DNA from: an uncultured Rubrobacteraceae bacterium
GTDB lineage: Bacteria > Actinomycetota > Rubrobacteria > Rubrobacterales > Rubrobacteraceae
Reading direction: 5' to 3'
Length of the DNA: 33,624 nt
Assembly: GCA_902805975.1 (NCBI GenBank)
Contig: CADCUT010000120.1
Coordinates: 1-33,624 of the forward strand
Shown piece by piece: positions 1-8,029 of this stretch. Each line of letters opens with the position of its first letter. The first letter of the stretch is position 1. The notes under the pieces are model-generated. The model saw nothing but the letters and a program-made list of their open reading frames with translations. It did no database searches and was not told the DNA's origin. The position numbers and the translations under genes are program-made.

Positions 1-158
1 GACAGCCCGGCCTCGACCTCTTCCCTGGCGCGCGCGGCCCTGTTGCTGGCGCTCTCGCTGGGGGTTCCGGCCTCCTCCAGACGACCGGCCTTGACCGCCA
101 GCCGCTCCGCCCGCTCGAAGAGCGCGGCGTGCTCGCCGGCGTGTCGTCCTATGGCCAT
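1..158 (-). CDS. Partial hypothetical protein, 5' end only
   Basis: Reading the minus strand from an ATG at 158 gives an uninterrupted frame to the window edge. It starts MAIGRHAGEHAALFER and continues as an Ala/Glu/Arg-rich, probably helical stretch. A GGGCGGGG run just upstream could serve as a weak ribosome site. It is transcribed divergently from the lipoprotein gene that begins near 307. The same frame stays open upstream of the ATG, so the start is uncertain. No family can be named from about 52 residues; the composition suggests a helical or coiled-coil protein. Confidence 0.45.
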   Translation of the reverse strand, partial: MAIGRHAGEHAALFERAERLAVKAGRLEEAGTPSESASNRAARAREEVEAGL

Positions 159-306
159 CCCCGCCCGAGATACAACGGCCGGATCCGGAGCCGGCTCGGG
201 CGTCTGTCCACGAGGCCGCCCGAAGAGACGGCCAACGGCGCGTTTCAGCGCCCCTGGCACGGACCTCGGTCTCGGGATTCCGAAAGGCGGTAGACTTCCC
301 TCGCTC

Positions 307-885
307 ATGCACCATATGATAAACCGTCAAGCGTTCTCTGTTGTGATCTTGCTCTCCACCCTCCTCCTCGCCGGTTGTTCCGGCGTCTTCGGGGAGAGCC
401 CGGGTGAGCAGGCGGACCAGGCCATCACCGAGGCAAACCGGGCCATCGACGAGCACAACAGGCTCTTCGACCAGGCGCGCGCCACCTACAACGACGTAAA
501 ACAGCAGATCGAAGATGGCAACGACCCCTCGGCCCAGCAGGACCGCATAACGCAAGCCAGGGACGATATGGAGCAGGCCCGCTCCAGGCTGCAAGACGCC
601 AGGGACTCCCTAGACGGCGTGAACGACCTCGACGTCGACCCCGCCGTGCAGCGCTACGCCAGCACCCTCTCCGACGCCATGGAGGCCCAGATCTCCGCCG
701 AGGACCGCGAGATAGAGTTCTACGCCCTCCTCGAAGAAGACCCCGCCCTGGAGAACAACCGCGAAGAGGCAGAGAACCTGCTCGAACAGGTTGGCAACGA
801 CTACGAACGCGCGGAGCAAGCCTACGCCGAAGCCAGAGACCTGGCCGACGAGAACCCGGAACTTATAGAGTCGACGCAGCAGTAG
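307..885 (+). CDS. Secreted lipoprotein with coiled-coil body
   Basis: The product is a predicted lipoprotein of about 192 residues, exported and lipid-anchored outside the membrane. The N-terminus has a short basic stretch, a hydrophobic core and a lipobox LLAGC, so the mature protein would begin at that Cys. The rest is charged, Gln/Glu/Ala/Arg-rich with heptad-like spacing, which suggests long helices or a coiled coil; no enzyme motif is visible. The ATG at 307 (or 316) is chosen because the signal peptide begins there; the frame is open further upstream but that part is Arg/Pro-rich and unlike a protein. A TAGACT box at 291-296 lies close to the start, so the leader would be very short. 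Function unknown. Confidence 0.8.
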   Translation: MHHMINRQAFSVVILLSTLLLAGCSGVFGESPGEQADQAITEANRAIDEHNRLFDQARATYNDVKQQIEDGNDPSAQQDRITQARDDMEQARSRLQDARDSLDGVNDLDVDPAVQRYASTLSDAMEAQISAEDREIEFYALLEEDPALENNREEAENLLEQVGNDYERAEQAYAEARDLADENPELIESTQQ

Positions 886-1000
886 AGGTTTCAGGCTACA
901 GGTATCAGGTTTCAGGTCTGCGGTTCGATGCGTAGACGTGGAGAGCGTGGCGCCGGGTGTTCCCATCGGCGCGGACGAAACTGACTCAAGCCCGAAACCT
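886..1000. repeat. Heptad tandem repeat and inverted repeat between convergent genes
   Basis: Five degenerate 7-bp units of the form AGGTWTC stand head to tail at about 886-920, directly after the lipoprotein stop. Related CCTxxxx units in the opposite sense occupy about 997-1020, next to the mutM stop. AGGTTTCAGGCT (886-897) and AGCCCGAAACCT (989-1000) are inverted repeats matching at 11 of 12 positions. The region separates two convergent genes and may act as a bidirectional terminator or be a short mobile repeat. Confidence 0.6.
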
Positions 1001-1020
1001 AATGCCTCAAAACCTAGAAC

Positions 1021-1836
1021 CTACAGCGGCTGACAGGTCGGGCACGCGTGGGTGCCGCGGCCCGCGACGCGGGTTTTTTCGATGGTCGTGCCGCATCGGG
1101 GGCAAGGTTCTCCTTCTCGCGTGAAGACCTGGAGCTGGTGCTGGTACTGGCCGGTCTCGCCGAAGGCGTCGTGGTAGGAGTCGAAGGTGGTGCCGCGCAA
1201 GTCTATGGCGCGGCTGAGGATGTCGCGGGTGGCGGCGTGGACCTTCTTTGTCTCTTCGGGGGTGAGGGTGTTCGCCCTGCGGGTCGGGTGGACGCCGGCG
1301 GCGAAGAGGACCTCATCCACGTAGATGTTGCCGAGCCCGGCGACGACCGACTGGTCGAGGAGGAGGCCCTTGATGTTCGCCTTTCTCCCGAAGGCCCTCG
1401 TCAGGTAATCGACGGTGAACTCTTCGGAGAACGGGTCGGGACCGAGGCGGGAGATCAGGGGATGGTTCTCTTCTTCGCCGAACTCGTAGAGGTCGAAGTA
1501 GCCGAGCCAGAGGCGGGTGAAGGCGAGGACCAGACCGCCGTCGAACTCCAGGACGGCCGTGTTCATCCTGTCAGGCTCCTGCCACTCCGGGAGGCGGAGG
1601 ACACGGCCGGAGATCACCAGGTGGACGATACCGACGACGTCGCCGAAGTCTAGGACGATGATCTTGCCCCGTCTTCCCGTCCCCAGGAGCTTCCGCCCGA
1701 CGAGCCTGCGCGGGAACTCCTGCATCTCCACGTTCGTCACGTCGGGCCGGAAGACCTCCGCCCGCAAGACCTCGCGCCCGGCGGCGAGCGCCGCGACGTC
1801 CTGAGAGATTACGGTCGTCTCGGGCAGCTCGGGCAC
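1021..1836 (-). CDS. mutM: Formamidopyrimidine-DNA glycosylase (Fpg/MutM)
   Basis: A bifunctional base-excision repair enzyme that removes oxidised purines such as 8-oxoguanine and cleaves the abasic site. The GTG start at 1836 gives 271 residues beginning PELPE after the initiator, with the catalytic Pro and Glu in place. The conserved Lys of the RRGKII segment is residue 58 counting the initiator. A helix-two-turn-helix carries GLGNIYVDE, and the C-terminus is a zinc finger with Cys245, Cys248, Cys265 and Cys268 around the RGT signature. The start overlaps the stop of the upstream HAD gene by one base (TAGTG), so the two are co-transcribed. Length and motifs fit Fpg better than Nei. Confidence 0.95.
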   Translation of the reverse strand: MPELPETTVISQDVAALAAGREVLRAEVFRPDVTNVEMQEFPRRLVGRKLLGTGRRGKIIVLDFGDVVGIVHLVISGRVLRLPEWQEPDRMNTAVLEFDGGLVLAFTRLWLGYFDLYEFGEEENHPLISRLGPDPFSEEFTVDYLTRAFGRKANIKGLLLDQSVVAGLGNIYVDEVLFAAGVHPTRRANTLTPEETKKVHAATRDILSRAIDLRGTTFDSYHDAFGETGQYQHQLQVFTREGEPCPRCGTTIEKTRVAGRGTHACPTCQPL

Positions 1837-2675
1837 TAGTAGTCCCCCAGCAGCTTCTCGACGTAGAGGGCGACCCCGTCCTCGTCCACGTTCGGGACCA
1901 CCTCGTCTGCGGCCCGGCGCACCTCGTCGGTCATCGGGCCGACGGCGACGCCGCATCCGGCGAAGCGGAGCATGTCCGCGTCGTTGTCCGCGTCCCCGAA
2001 GGCGACCGTGCGTCTAGGGTCGATCCCCCACCGTCCGCAGAGGAACTCGAGGGCGTTTGACTTTGTCCCCTCGAGTACCCCGACCTCGACGTAGTGCGGC
2101 AGGCTCCGGGTCACGAAGAGCCTGCCCCGGAACGTCTCCTGGGCCTCCCCGAGCCAGCCCTCGACGTCGTCGGGGTGGTCCACGATCACGACCTTGGTCG
2201 GCTCCTCTGCCGCGCCCGCGAGCCACTCCGCCGGGGAATCGACCACGACGACGCCCGGCTCCTCGTTACGCCTCGAGAACCGCAGGGCGGCCGGGCTGTC
2301 CGGGGAGGTGATGACGCGACCGTCCACGAGGACGCGGGCGTGCAGGCCGCGCTCCGCGGCCCACCGGAGGACTTCGAGGCCGAGGTCTCTTGGCAGCGTC
2401 CGGTGCAGGAGCGTCTCCCCGTCCATGCGGCGGATCATCGATCCCCCGTAGCAGACCACGGGGTCTCCCCCGCCGAAGCCCAGCCTCCCGGCGTGTTCGA
2501 CGGCTGACTCGTAGCGTCGGCCCGTCGCGACGACGAGGCGCATCCCGCGTTCGCGGAGGTTCTTCATCGCGGCCAGGGTGCGGTCCGTTATCCCAAGGTC
2601 CCGGCGCAATAACGTGCCGTCGAGGTCGAAGGCGCCGAGATCGAAGCGCAGCCCCCCGTTGTGTTCCGCGACCAA
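1836..2675 (-). CDS. Cof-type HAD-superfamily phosphatase
   Basis: A 279-residue haloacid-dehalogenase-like hydrolase of the Cof (type IIB cap) group; such enzymes dephosphorylate sugar phosphates, nucleotides or cofactor phosphates in the cytoplasm. Motif I is FDLDGTLL with the nucleophile Asp17 and acid Asp19, motif II is VVATGR, a TKSNAL segment supplies the conserved Lys, and motif IV is AFGDADNDADML, binding Mg. Everything expected is present. It precedes mutM with a one-base overlap; functional coupling with DNA repair is possible (for example removal of a damaged nucleotide) but this is speculation. The substrate cannot be predicted. Confidence 0.9.
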   Translation of the reverse strand: MVAEHNGGLRFDLGAFDLDGTLLRRDLGITDRTLAAMKNLRERGMRLVVATGRRYESAVEHAGRLGFGGGDPVVCYGGSMIRRMDGETLLHRTLPRDLGLEVLRWAAERGLHARVLVDGRVITSPDSPAALRFSRRNEEPGVVVVDSPAEWLAGAAEEPTKVVIVDHPDDVEGWLGEAQETFRGRLFVTRSLPHYVEVGVLEGTKSNALEFLCGRWGIDPRRTVAFGDADNDADMLRFAGCGVAVGPMTDEVRRAADEVVPNVDEDGVALYVEKLLGDY

Positions 2676-2806
2676 GGATCTCCCCTCAAAAACCGTTAGA
2701 ACCGGGCGTCCCCCCGGCCACCAAAGGTGGCCCGATGATACCGCGTCCGCGCCGTGGTGTAATGCGAAAAGGCACAGGGGGAACGGCGCGAGGGAGGGAG
2801 AGCCTT

Positions 2807-3979
2807 TTGAAGCTGGCGGGTCGTATGGGGCGTTTGGGCACGGAGACGGCGTTCTCCGTCCTGGCGAAGGCGAAGGCGCTGGAGGCGCGGGGACGGGACA
2901 TCATCCACCTGGAGATCGGGGAGCCGGACTTTGACACGGCCGACCACATCGTCGAGGCCGGCTGCCGGGCGCTCCGCTCCGGCGAGACCCACTACACCCC
3001 GACCGCGGGCATCCCACAGCTGCGCGAGGCCATCGCCGCCGACGTGGCGCGGAGCAGGGGGATCGGCGTCGACCCGGCCCAGGTCGTCGTCACGCCCGGG
3101 GGGAAGCCCATAATGTTCTTCGCCATCCTGGCGCTCGTGGAGGCGGGAGACGAGGTCCTGATGCCGAACCCCGCCTTTCCGATCTACGAGTCGATGGTCG
3201 ACTTTGTCGGGGGGACCCCGGTCTTCGTACCCCTACGCCAGGAGAACGGCTTCAGGTTCGATCTGGACGAGTTCAGGGCCGGGTTGGGCGAGAGAACGAG
3301 GCTCGTGATCCTTAACTCCCCCGCCAACCCGACCGGCGGCGTGTTTACCGCCGAAGACATAACGGGCATCGCGGAGATCCTGCGTGAACGCCCCGACGTG
3401 ATGGTGCTCTCCGACGAGATCTACGCCCGCCTCCTCTACACGGGCTCGTTCGCCAGCATCGCCTCACAATCGGGCTTCGGTCCCGACGAGAGGACCATCA
3501 TCCTCGACGGCTTCTCCAAGACCTACGCGATGACCGGCTGGCGCCTCGGCTACGGCGTGATGCCCGAAGCCCTGGCCGAGCAGGTAACGAGGCTCCAGGT
3601 CAACTCCAACTCCTGCACGGCCGCCGCCACCCAGCACGCGGGCCTCGCGGCCCTCTCGGGCCCCCAGGACGCCGTGGACCGGATGCTTGAAGAGTTCCGG
3701 GCCCGCCGGGACCTGATCGTGGCCGGCCTCAACGACCTGCCCGGCGTCGAATGCATCTCCCCCCAGGGCGCCTTCTACGCCTTCCCCAACGTCTCCGGTA
3801 CGGGCCGTCAGGCCGATGAACTGGCCGACCTGCTCCTCGAAGAGGCTGGGGTGGCCTGCCTCTCCGGCACCGCCTTCGGACGCCACGGCGAGGGCCACCT
3901 CCGGTTCTCCTACGCCAACAGCCGCGAGAACATCTCAAGCGCCCTCGACCGCATGCAAGAGGTCCTCCAGGGACTGTAA
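2807..3979 (+). CDS. Class I/II PLP-dependent aminotransferase
   Basis: A 390-residue fold-type I aminotransferase, resembling aspartate or broad amino-acid transaminases of the class I family. The N-terminus (LGTETAF then LEIGEPDFDT) and HYTPTAGIPQLREAI are typical; NSPANPTGG, SDEIYARL and SKTYAMTGWRLGY form the cofactor site, with the Schiff-base Lys at about residue 238, and the C-terminal LRFSYANS supplies the substrate-carboxylate Arg. The TTG at 2807 is preferred because GGGAGGGAG lies 5-7 bases before it; ATG at 2762 or 2825 are alternatives. It is divergent from the HAD gene. The exact amino donor is not deducible. Confidence 0.92.
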   Translation: MKLAGRMGRLGTETAFSVLAKAKALEARGRDIIHLEIGEPDFDTADHIVEAGCRALRSGETHYTPTAGIPQLREAIAADVARSRGIGVDPAQVVVTPGGKPIMFFAILALVEAGDEVLMPNPAFPIYESMVDFVGGTPVFVPLRQENGFRFDLDEFRAGLGERTRLVILNSPANPTGGVFTAEDITGIAEILRERPDVMVLSDEIYARLLYTGSFASIASQSGFGPDERTIILDGFSKTYAMTGWRLGYGVMPEALAEQVTRLQVNSNSCTAAATQHAGLAALSGPQDAVDRMLEEFRARRDLIVAGLNDLPGVECISPQGAFYAFPNVSGTGRQADELADLLLEEAGVACLSGTAFGRHGEGHLRFSYANSRENISSALDRMQEVLQGL

Positions 3980-4009
3980 ACCCGCCAGCCCCACCCCACC
4001 TCGCCGTAG

Positions 4010-4031
4010 ACTACAAACAATCGTTTGTAGT
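4010..4031. promoter_or_regulatory. Palindromic operator-like site
   Basis: ACTACAAAC and GTTTGTAGT form a perfect 9-bp inverted repeat around AATC. The AT-rich, symmetrical form resembles TetR-family operators, and the ACTAC/GTAGT ends also recall BlaI/MecI-type sites. It stands 31 bp after the aminotransferase stop and about 30 bp before the next gene, with no T-tract, so an operator is likelier than a terminator. No regulator gene lies beside it. Confidence 0.6.
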
Positions 4032-4062
4032 ACAGTGAAAACAAAGAGGCTAGCGCTCCCGC

Positions 4063-4788
4063 GTGGGGTGCAAGGGCTTCGGCGTGGGGCGGTTTGGGGG
4101 GTGGGCAGAGGTGTCAGGTCTTAGGGGTGACGAGTTGGCGGGGTTGGGGCCCACGGTGGTCTCGGTGCTGGCGCTCGTGCTCTCGCTGCTCAACCTCTAC
4201 CTTCAGAGGAGGGACCGGAGGCCGAGGCTCAAGATCCGGGTCCGCTACGAGTACCGGGTCGGGGTGCCGGAGGCGGGATCTCCGGTGGACTCCCCCGCCT
4301 CCCAGTTGCACGACGAGTCGCAGGAGGGGCTGTACATGCGGCTGGGAGACTTTCTTCGGGAGCACGGCGTGGGTTATCCGAGGGGCACCGCGGTGGTGCG
4401 GTTCGCGATCTCCAACGAGGGCGAGAGGGTCGCCTACCTGGGCGCCGTCCGGCTGGTGTTCCGCGAGGGAGGGCTGCCCGGGCGCCGGATGGTGCTCGAC
4501 CCCGTCCAGAAGCGGGTGCTGCCCCTGCACCTCGCCAGAGACGCCGCCAACGTGGCGGGGTCCGGCGCGGCGGAGGGCCTGCCCGTGGAGGTCGTCCCCG
4601 GGGACGGCGTCGGCTACAGGTTCTCGCTCACCCGACTGGCCAACACGCTCGAGAAAGAGGGCCACACCGGCAACGTCCCCCTCTCGCTGGAGGCGACCGA
4701 CAGGCTGGGTAACGCCTACAGGCGCACCTTCCGCGTCAACACCGACCTCTGGGCCTACCGCGAAGATGCAGATAAAGAGCCGGGGTGA
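4063..4788 (+). CDS. Membrane-anchored hypothetical protein with beta-rich domain
   Basis: Not a family I recognise. The product (up to 241 residues from GTG 4063; a shorter GTG start at 4111 is possible) has one hydrophobic segment at about residues 29-48, followed by RRDRRPR, and then a beta-rich soluble domain. By the positive-inside rule the basic stretch suggests the large domain is cytoplasmic. The domain contains a SNEGERVAYLG turn and a C-terminal block, PGDGVGYRFSL through RTFRVNTDLW, that resembles the end of the protein at 5414-5833. The palindrome at 4010-4031 may control it. Both start sites have poor ribosome sites. Confidence 0.7.
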   Translation: MGCKGFGVGRFGGWAEVSGLRGDELAGLGPTVVSVLALVLSLLNLYLQRRDRRPRLKIRVRYEYRVGVPEAGSPVDSPASQLHDESQEGLYMRLGDFLREHGVGYPRGTAVVRFAISNEGERVAYLGAVRLVFREGGLPGRRMVLDPVQKRVLPLHLARDAANVAGSGAAEGLPVEVVPGDGVGYRFSLTRLANTLEKEGHTGNVPLSLEATDRLGNAYRRTFRVNTDLWAYREDADKEPG

Positions 4789-4846
4789 TCCCCGCGAAGA
4801 GCGCCCGGCGGGGTCCGGGAAACTTCCGGTATCCCTCTGCGTAAAC

Positions 4847-4852
4847 TAGGAT
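4847..4852 (+). promoter_or_regulatory. Possible promoter -10 for the DUF4870 gene
   Basis: TAGGAT at 4847-4852 with TTCCGG 17 bp upstream (4824-4829) has correct spacing for a housekeeping promoter, but the -35 match is poor. The leader would be about 25 nt and includes an AAAGGAG ribosome site near 4868. Confidence 0.35.
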
Positions 4853-4881
4853 ATTACCCAAGAGAGCAAAGGAGCGCGCCC

Positions 4882-5364
4882 GTGACCGAAGAACGCGGCA
4901 ACTACGGCGTCGAGCCCGAGCCCGGCAGGTCGGCCGGCGGTTCGGGCCTCGGCGGGCCCACCACGACGATGATGAGCTCGAGGGACGAGGATACCTGGTC
5001 GGCGATGGCGCACCTCTCGGTCTTTCTCAACCTCTTCACCGGCTTTCTGGGGCCGGTGGCGGCGTTGGTGATCTGGGCGATATACAAGGACCGCTCCCCG
5101 CGGGTCGCCTTCCACGCCTTACAGTCACTCTGGTACCAGGTCGCCTGGATGGTGATCGTTCTCGGCTTCACGTTCGTGGCGTTCATCCTGACGGTCGTCA
5201 CGTTCGGCTTGGCCTCCTTCGTGGTGGCGCCCCTTGGCATCCTGCTCGCCGCCGTCCCGTTCGTGCACATGGCGTACGCGGCCTACAAGGTCAACCAGGG
5301 GGTAGATTACCGGTACCCCTGGATCTCCGACCTGGTCGACGGTGGGCAGAGCACCAGGATCTAG
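4882..5364 (+). CDS. DUF4870 domain membrane protein
   Basis: A 160-residue integral membrane protein of the DUF4870 family, whose function is unknown. Residues 1-35 are polar and Gly/Glu/Thr-rich, then DTWSAMAHLS opens the domain. Hydrophobic segments lie at about residues 42-68, 83-107 and 110-135, separated by the conserved IYKDRSPRVAFHALQSLWYQ loop. The GTG start at 4882 follows an AAAGGAG ribosome site. It sits between two proteins that look related to each other, which suggests a shared envelope function, but that is inference. Confidence 0.88.
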   Translation: MTEERGNYGVEPEPGRSAGGSGLGGPTTTMMSSRDEDTWSAMAHLSVFLNLFTGFLGPVAALVIWAIYKDRSPRVAFHALQSLWYQVAWMVIVLGFTFVAFILTVVTFGLASFVVAPLGILLAAVPFVHMAYAAYKVNQGVDYRYPWISDLVDGGQSTRI

Positions 5365-5413
5365 GTCCCCAAAGAGGCTCGCGCCGGCCCCGCCGCTACC
5401 CTATGCTGCCCCC

Positions 5414-5833
5414 GTGAAATCCTGGCTACGACGCGCGTTCGGGGGCGGCGGACCCGACCTGCGGCTCTCCCAGTCCCTCGGGGCCTTCGCCGGCCCAGAC
5501 GGGAACATCTCCCCCCTGCACGTCTTTTTCGAGGTGACCAACGCCGGGGCCGAAGCGGTCGAGGTGACCAGGGTCTACTTGTCCGCGAAGGGAGGGCCGC
5601 GTCCGGTCTACGAGGGGCCTTTCGAAGGAGATCACGCCCTGCCCTTCGCCCTGGCGCCCGGTGAATCTTCCCGGTTCCACGCCCGCGCCAAGGCGCTGGC
5701 AAGAGTCCTTAAAGATGCCGGACACGACGGCCGTCCCCGCGTAAGCCTCGTGGTCGAGGACGCTTCAGAGAACCGCAGCGAGAAGGTCTTCCGGTTCAGG
5801 GTGGACGAATACCTGCAACTAAAGGACGAATAA
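5414..5833 (+). CDS. Small beta-sandwich-like hypothetical protein
   Basis: About 139 residues from GTG 5414. No signal peptide or membrane helix is evident beyond a short basic N-terminus (KSWLRRAFGGGG). The body reads as alternating strands: FFEVTNAGAEAVEVTRVYL, then FALAPGESSRFHARA and VEDASENRSEKVFRFRVDEYL, which is like an immunoglobulin-type or adaptor fold. The C-terminal half parallels that of the 4063-4788 protein, hinting at a common ancestor. TATGCT at 5402-5407 stands only 6 nt before the start and there is no ribosome site, so a leaderless transcript is plausible. Function unknown. Confidence 0.7.
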   Translation: MKSWLRRAFGGGGPDLRLSQSLGAFAGPDGNISPLHVFFEVTNAGAEAVEVTRVYLSAKGGPRPVYEGPFEGDHALPFALAPGESSRFHARAKALARVLKDAGHDGRPRVSLVVEDASENRSEKVFRFRVDEYLQLKDE

Positions 5834-5934
5834 CGCGCCACTCGTGAGGCCCGCCGGGACCTCCGGAGGCCGGGGAACGGGGTCTGCGGGGTGCCCCGGA
5901 GCCACTTGCGCACGCGGTTGGAGTTGGTTCTCCC

Positions 5935-6717
5935 TCAGATCACGGCGCGTCGGGAGGTCAGCCCGCCGTCTATGGTGAGCACCGCGCCGCTCACGTAGCT
6001 GGCGCGGGGGCTTGCGAGGAACAGGATGGCGTCGGCCACCTCCTCCGAGGTCGCGGCACGTCCGCCCGGCAGGCGCGCGAGCCGCTCTCGCCAGCGCTCG
6101 GGGTCGCCGAACTCCTTTGCGGCCTGGCGACGCAGGAACTCCAAGCCGCGCTCGTTGGACATGTCGCCCGGGCTTACCCCGACGACCCGCACGCCGTGGT
6201 CGAGGCTCTCCCCGCCGAGCGAGCGCGTGAGCGTCGCGAGGGCCGCGTTGGCCGAGATGCCGGCCGCGTAGTCTGCGGCCCTCTGGTCGCCGGCGGTCCC
6301 GATAACGTTGACGATGACGCCGCGCCCGCGGGCGCTCATATCCGCGTAGAGCGCGCGCATCATGTTGACGTAGCCGAAGACCTTGAGGTCCCAGGCCTCG
6401 CGCCAGCGCTCGTCGTCGACCTCCTCGATCTTCCCACCCGGTATGGCCCCGGCGTTATTGACCAGGACATCCACGTCGGCGCAGGTCCCAGCCAGCCTTC
6501 GCGCGTCCTCGCCCCTGCTCAGGTCGACGGCGTGGACGGTGACCGGCACGTCGAAGTCGCGCGAGATGCCTTCCCGCGCTGCCCGGAGCTTGTCGGCCGT
6601 TCTCGCCGCGAGGTGTAGGGCGCAGCCTTCGGCGGCGAAGGCGCGGGCCGTCGCGAGGCCGATGCCTCCGGAGCCTCCCGTAATGAGGACCGAACAGCCC
6701 TTCAGCCCGAGGTCCAT
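5935..6717 (-). CDS. Atypical short-chain dehydrogenase/reductase
   Basis: A 260-residue Rossmann-fold SDR. The cofactor motif TGGSGGIG (13-20), the NNAG motif (87-90), the post-catalytic PGDMSNERG region and the C-terminal YVSGAVLTIDGG are all present. The usual YxxxK catalytic pair is not: the segment aligning with YSASKAAL reads GISANAAL (153-160), so Tyr becomes Gly and Lys becomes Asn. A recognised group of SDR-like proteins shares this GNAAL-type replacement, so it is probably a natural variant rather than damage. It may still bind NAD(P) and act by another mechanism or as a binding protein. The ATG at 6717 follows GGGAGG; the frame upstream of it is not SDR-like. Confidence 0.88.
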   Translation of the reverse strand: MDLGLKGCSVLITGGSGGIGLATARAFAAEGCALHLAARTADKLRAAREGISRDFDVPVTVHAVDLSRGEDARRLAGTCADVDVLVNNAGAIPGGKIEEVDDERWREAWDLKVFGYVNMMRALYADMSARGRGVIVNVIGTAGDQRAADYAAGISANAALATLTRSLGGESLDHGVRVVGVSPGDMSNERGLEFLRRQAAKEFGDPERWRERLARLPGGRAATSEEVADAILFLASPRASYVSGAVLTIDGGLTSRRAVI

Positions 6718-6858
6718 GTCCCTCCCGTCTAGGTCCAGCTCGTCGGACGACCGCGCGAACGGTACCAGGAAATCCGCGCCCCCGCCGCTTCTTTCCAGGG
6801 GAAGAGTACCCTCGGGCTTATGCGCGGGTCCGTTTGGGTATGACCGCTCCATGGAAAG

Positions 6859-7942
6859 ATGCTTCGGGTCGACGGCGCCCTACACCGTGGGGTGGAAGAA
6901 GAGTTCCAACTCGTCGATCCTCTCACCAGGGAGTTGGTTCCGGCCGTGGAGGCCGTGCTCCGAGCCGCCCCGGAGGATTCGGAGCGGATGGCCCGCGAGC
7001 TCTTCCAGGACTGTGTCGAGATGCGCACGCCTGTGTTCTCCGATGTCGCGGGACTCGCCCGGCGTTTGCCGGAGTTCCGCCGCGAGGTGACGAAGGCGGC
7101 AAAGGAGGCCGGCGTCGGAATCTCGGCCTCCGGGTTGCACCCCGTCTCCGATCCCTTCGCCCAGAAGTTCACCCCGGGCGAGCGCTACAGGCGGATGGAG
7201 GAAGAGCTCGGCGCCCTCGCCCGGCTCCAGATCATCTACGCCCTCCACGTCCACGTCGGGGTGCCGGACGAGGAGGCGGCCATCCAGGCGACGAACGCGC
7301 TGCTGCGCCACGTGCCCATCCTGACCGCGCTCTCGGCCAACTCCCCCTTCTGGCACGGTATGGACACGGGGTTCGCCTCCGCCCGGGTCAAGATTCGGGA
7401 CGCCTCCCCGCGTTCGGGGCTCCCACCAACCTTCGGAAGCTGGGAGGAGTTCGAAGGCTACACCGAGGCGCTCGTGGCCATGGGGAACATACCGGACTTC
7501 TCGTGGTTCTGGTGGGACGTGCGCCCGCACCCGCGCCACGGTACGGTCGAGTTGCGGGTCCCCGACGCCCAGGCCGAAGGCGACTACGCCGTCGCGCTCG
7601 CCGCCCTCGCCCAGTGCCTCGTCGCCACCGCCGGCGACTACGCCCCACAAGACGCCCGCTTCGTCTCGGAGAACAAGTGGCGCGCGATCCGCCGCGGCCT
7701 GGACGCCCGCCTCTACGACTTCGGCACGGGGGAGGAGAAGGGCGCGCGCGAGACCGCCAGGGACCTCGTCGCCCGGCTTCGCCCCGTCTCCCAGGACCTG
7801 AGATGCGAGGAGGAGCTTGGCTGCGTACTGGAGATCCCTGGACCGGGGCGACGGCGCCGAGTTACAGCGGGCGGCCTACAAGAAGCGGGGATCCCTTCGG
7901 GACGTGGCCGACTACCTGCTCGAAGCCACGGCGCCGGCCTGA
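6859..7942 (+). pseudogene. Glutamate-cysteine ligase (YbdK/GCS2 type), frameshifted near the 3' end
   Basis: Carboxylate-amine ligase of the GCS2/YbdK family, which joins glutamate to cysteine with ATP to form gamma-glutamylcysteine. GVEEEFQLVDP, the YALHVHVGVPDE metal and ATP segment, LSANSPFWHGMDTG, WFWWDVRPHPRHGTVELRV and the ENKWRA tail motif are all present. At 7836-7838 the text reads ATCCCTG where the family needs ATCCTG: after LEI the original frame degenerates, while the +1 frame continues LDRGDGAELQRAAYKKRGSL to a TGA at 7940-7942, an expected length of about 360 residues. Either one C was inserted in the genome or this is a sequencing error; the protein is otherwise intact. It is divergent from the SDR. 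Confidence 0.85.
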
Positions 7943-8029
7943 GGTGGCTTTCAACGGCCGCCCCGGAGAACGGGTGGCACGCGATCCCCGCGGCGACCCC
8001 TGAAGAGCGCAAGGCCGAAGGAGGCAACG

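Noticed and set aside
43-306. N-terminal extension of the first lipoprotein
   Set aside because: Arg/Pro/Ser-rich, no signal function, and it overlaps a divergent partial gene.
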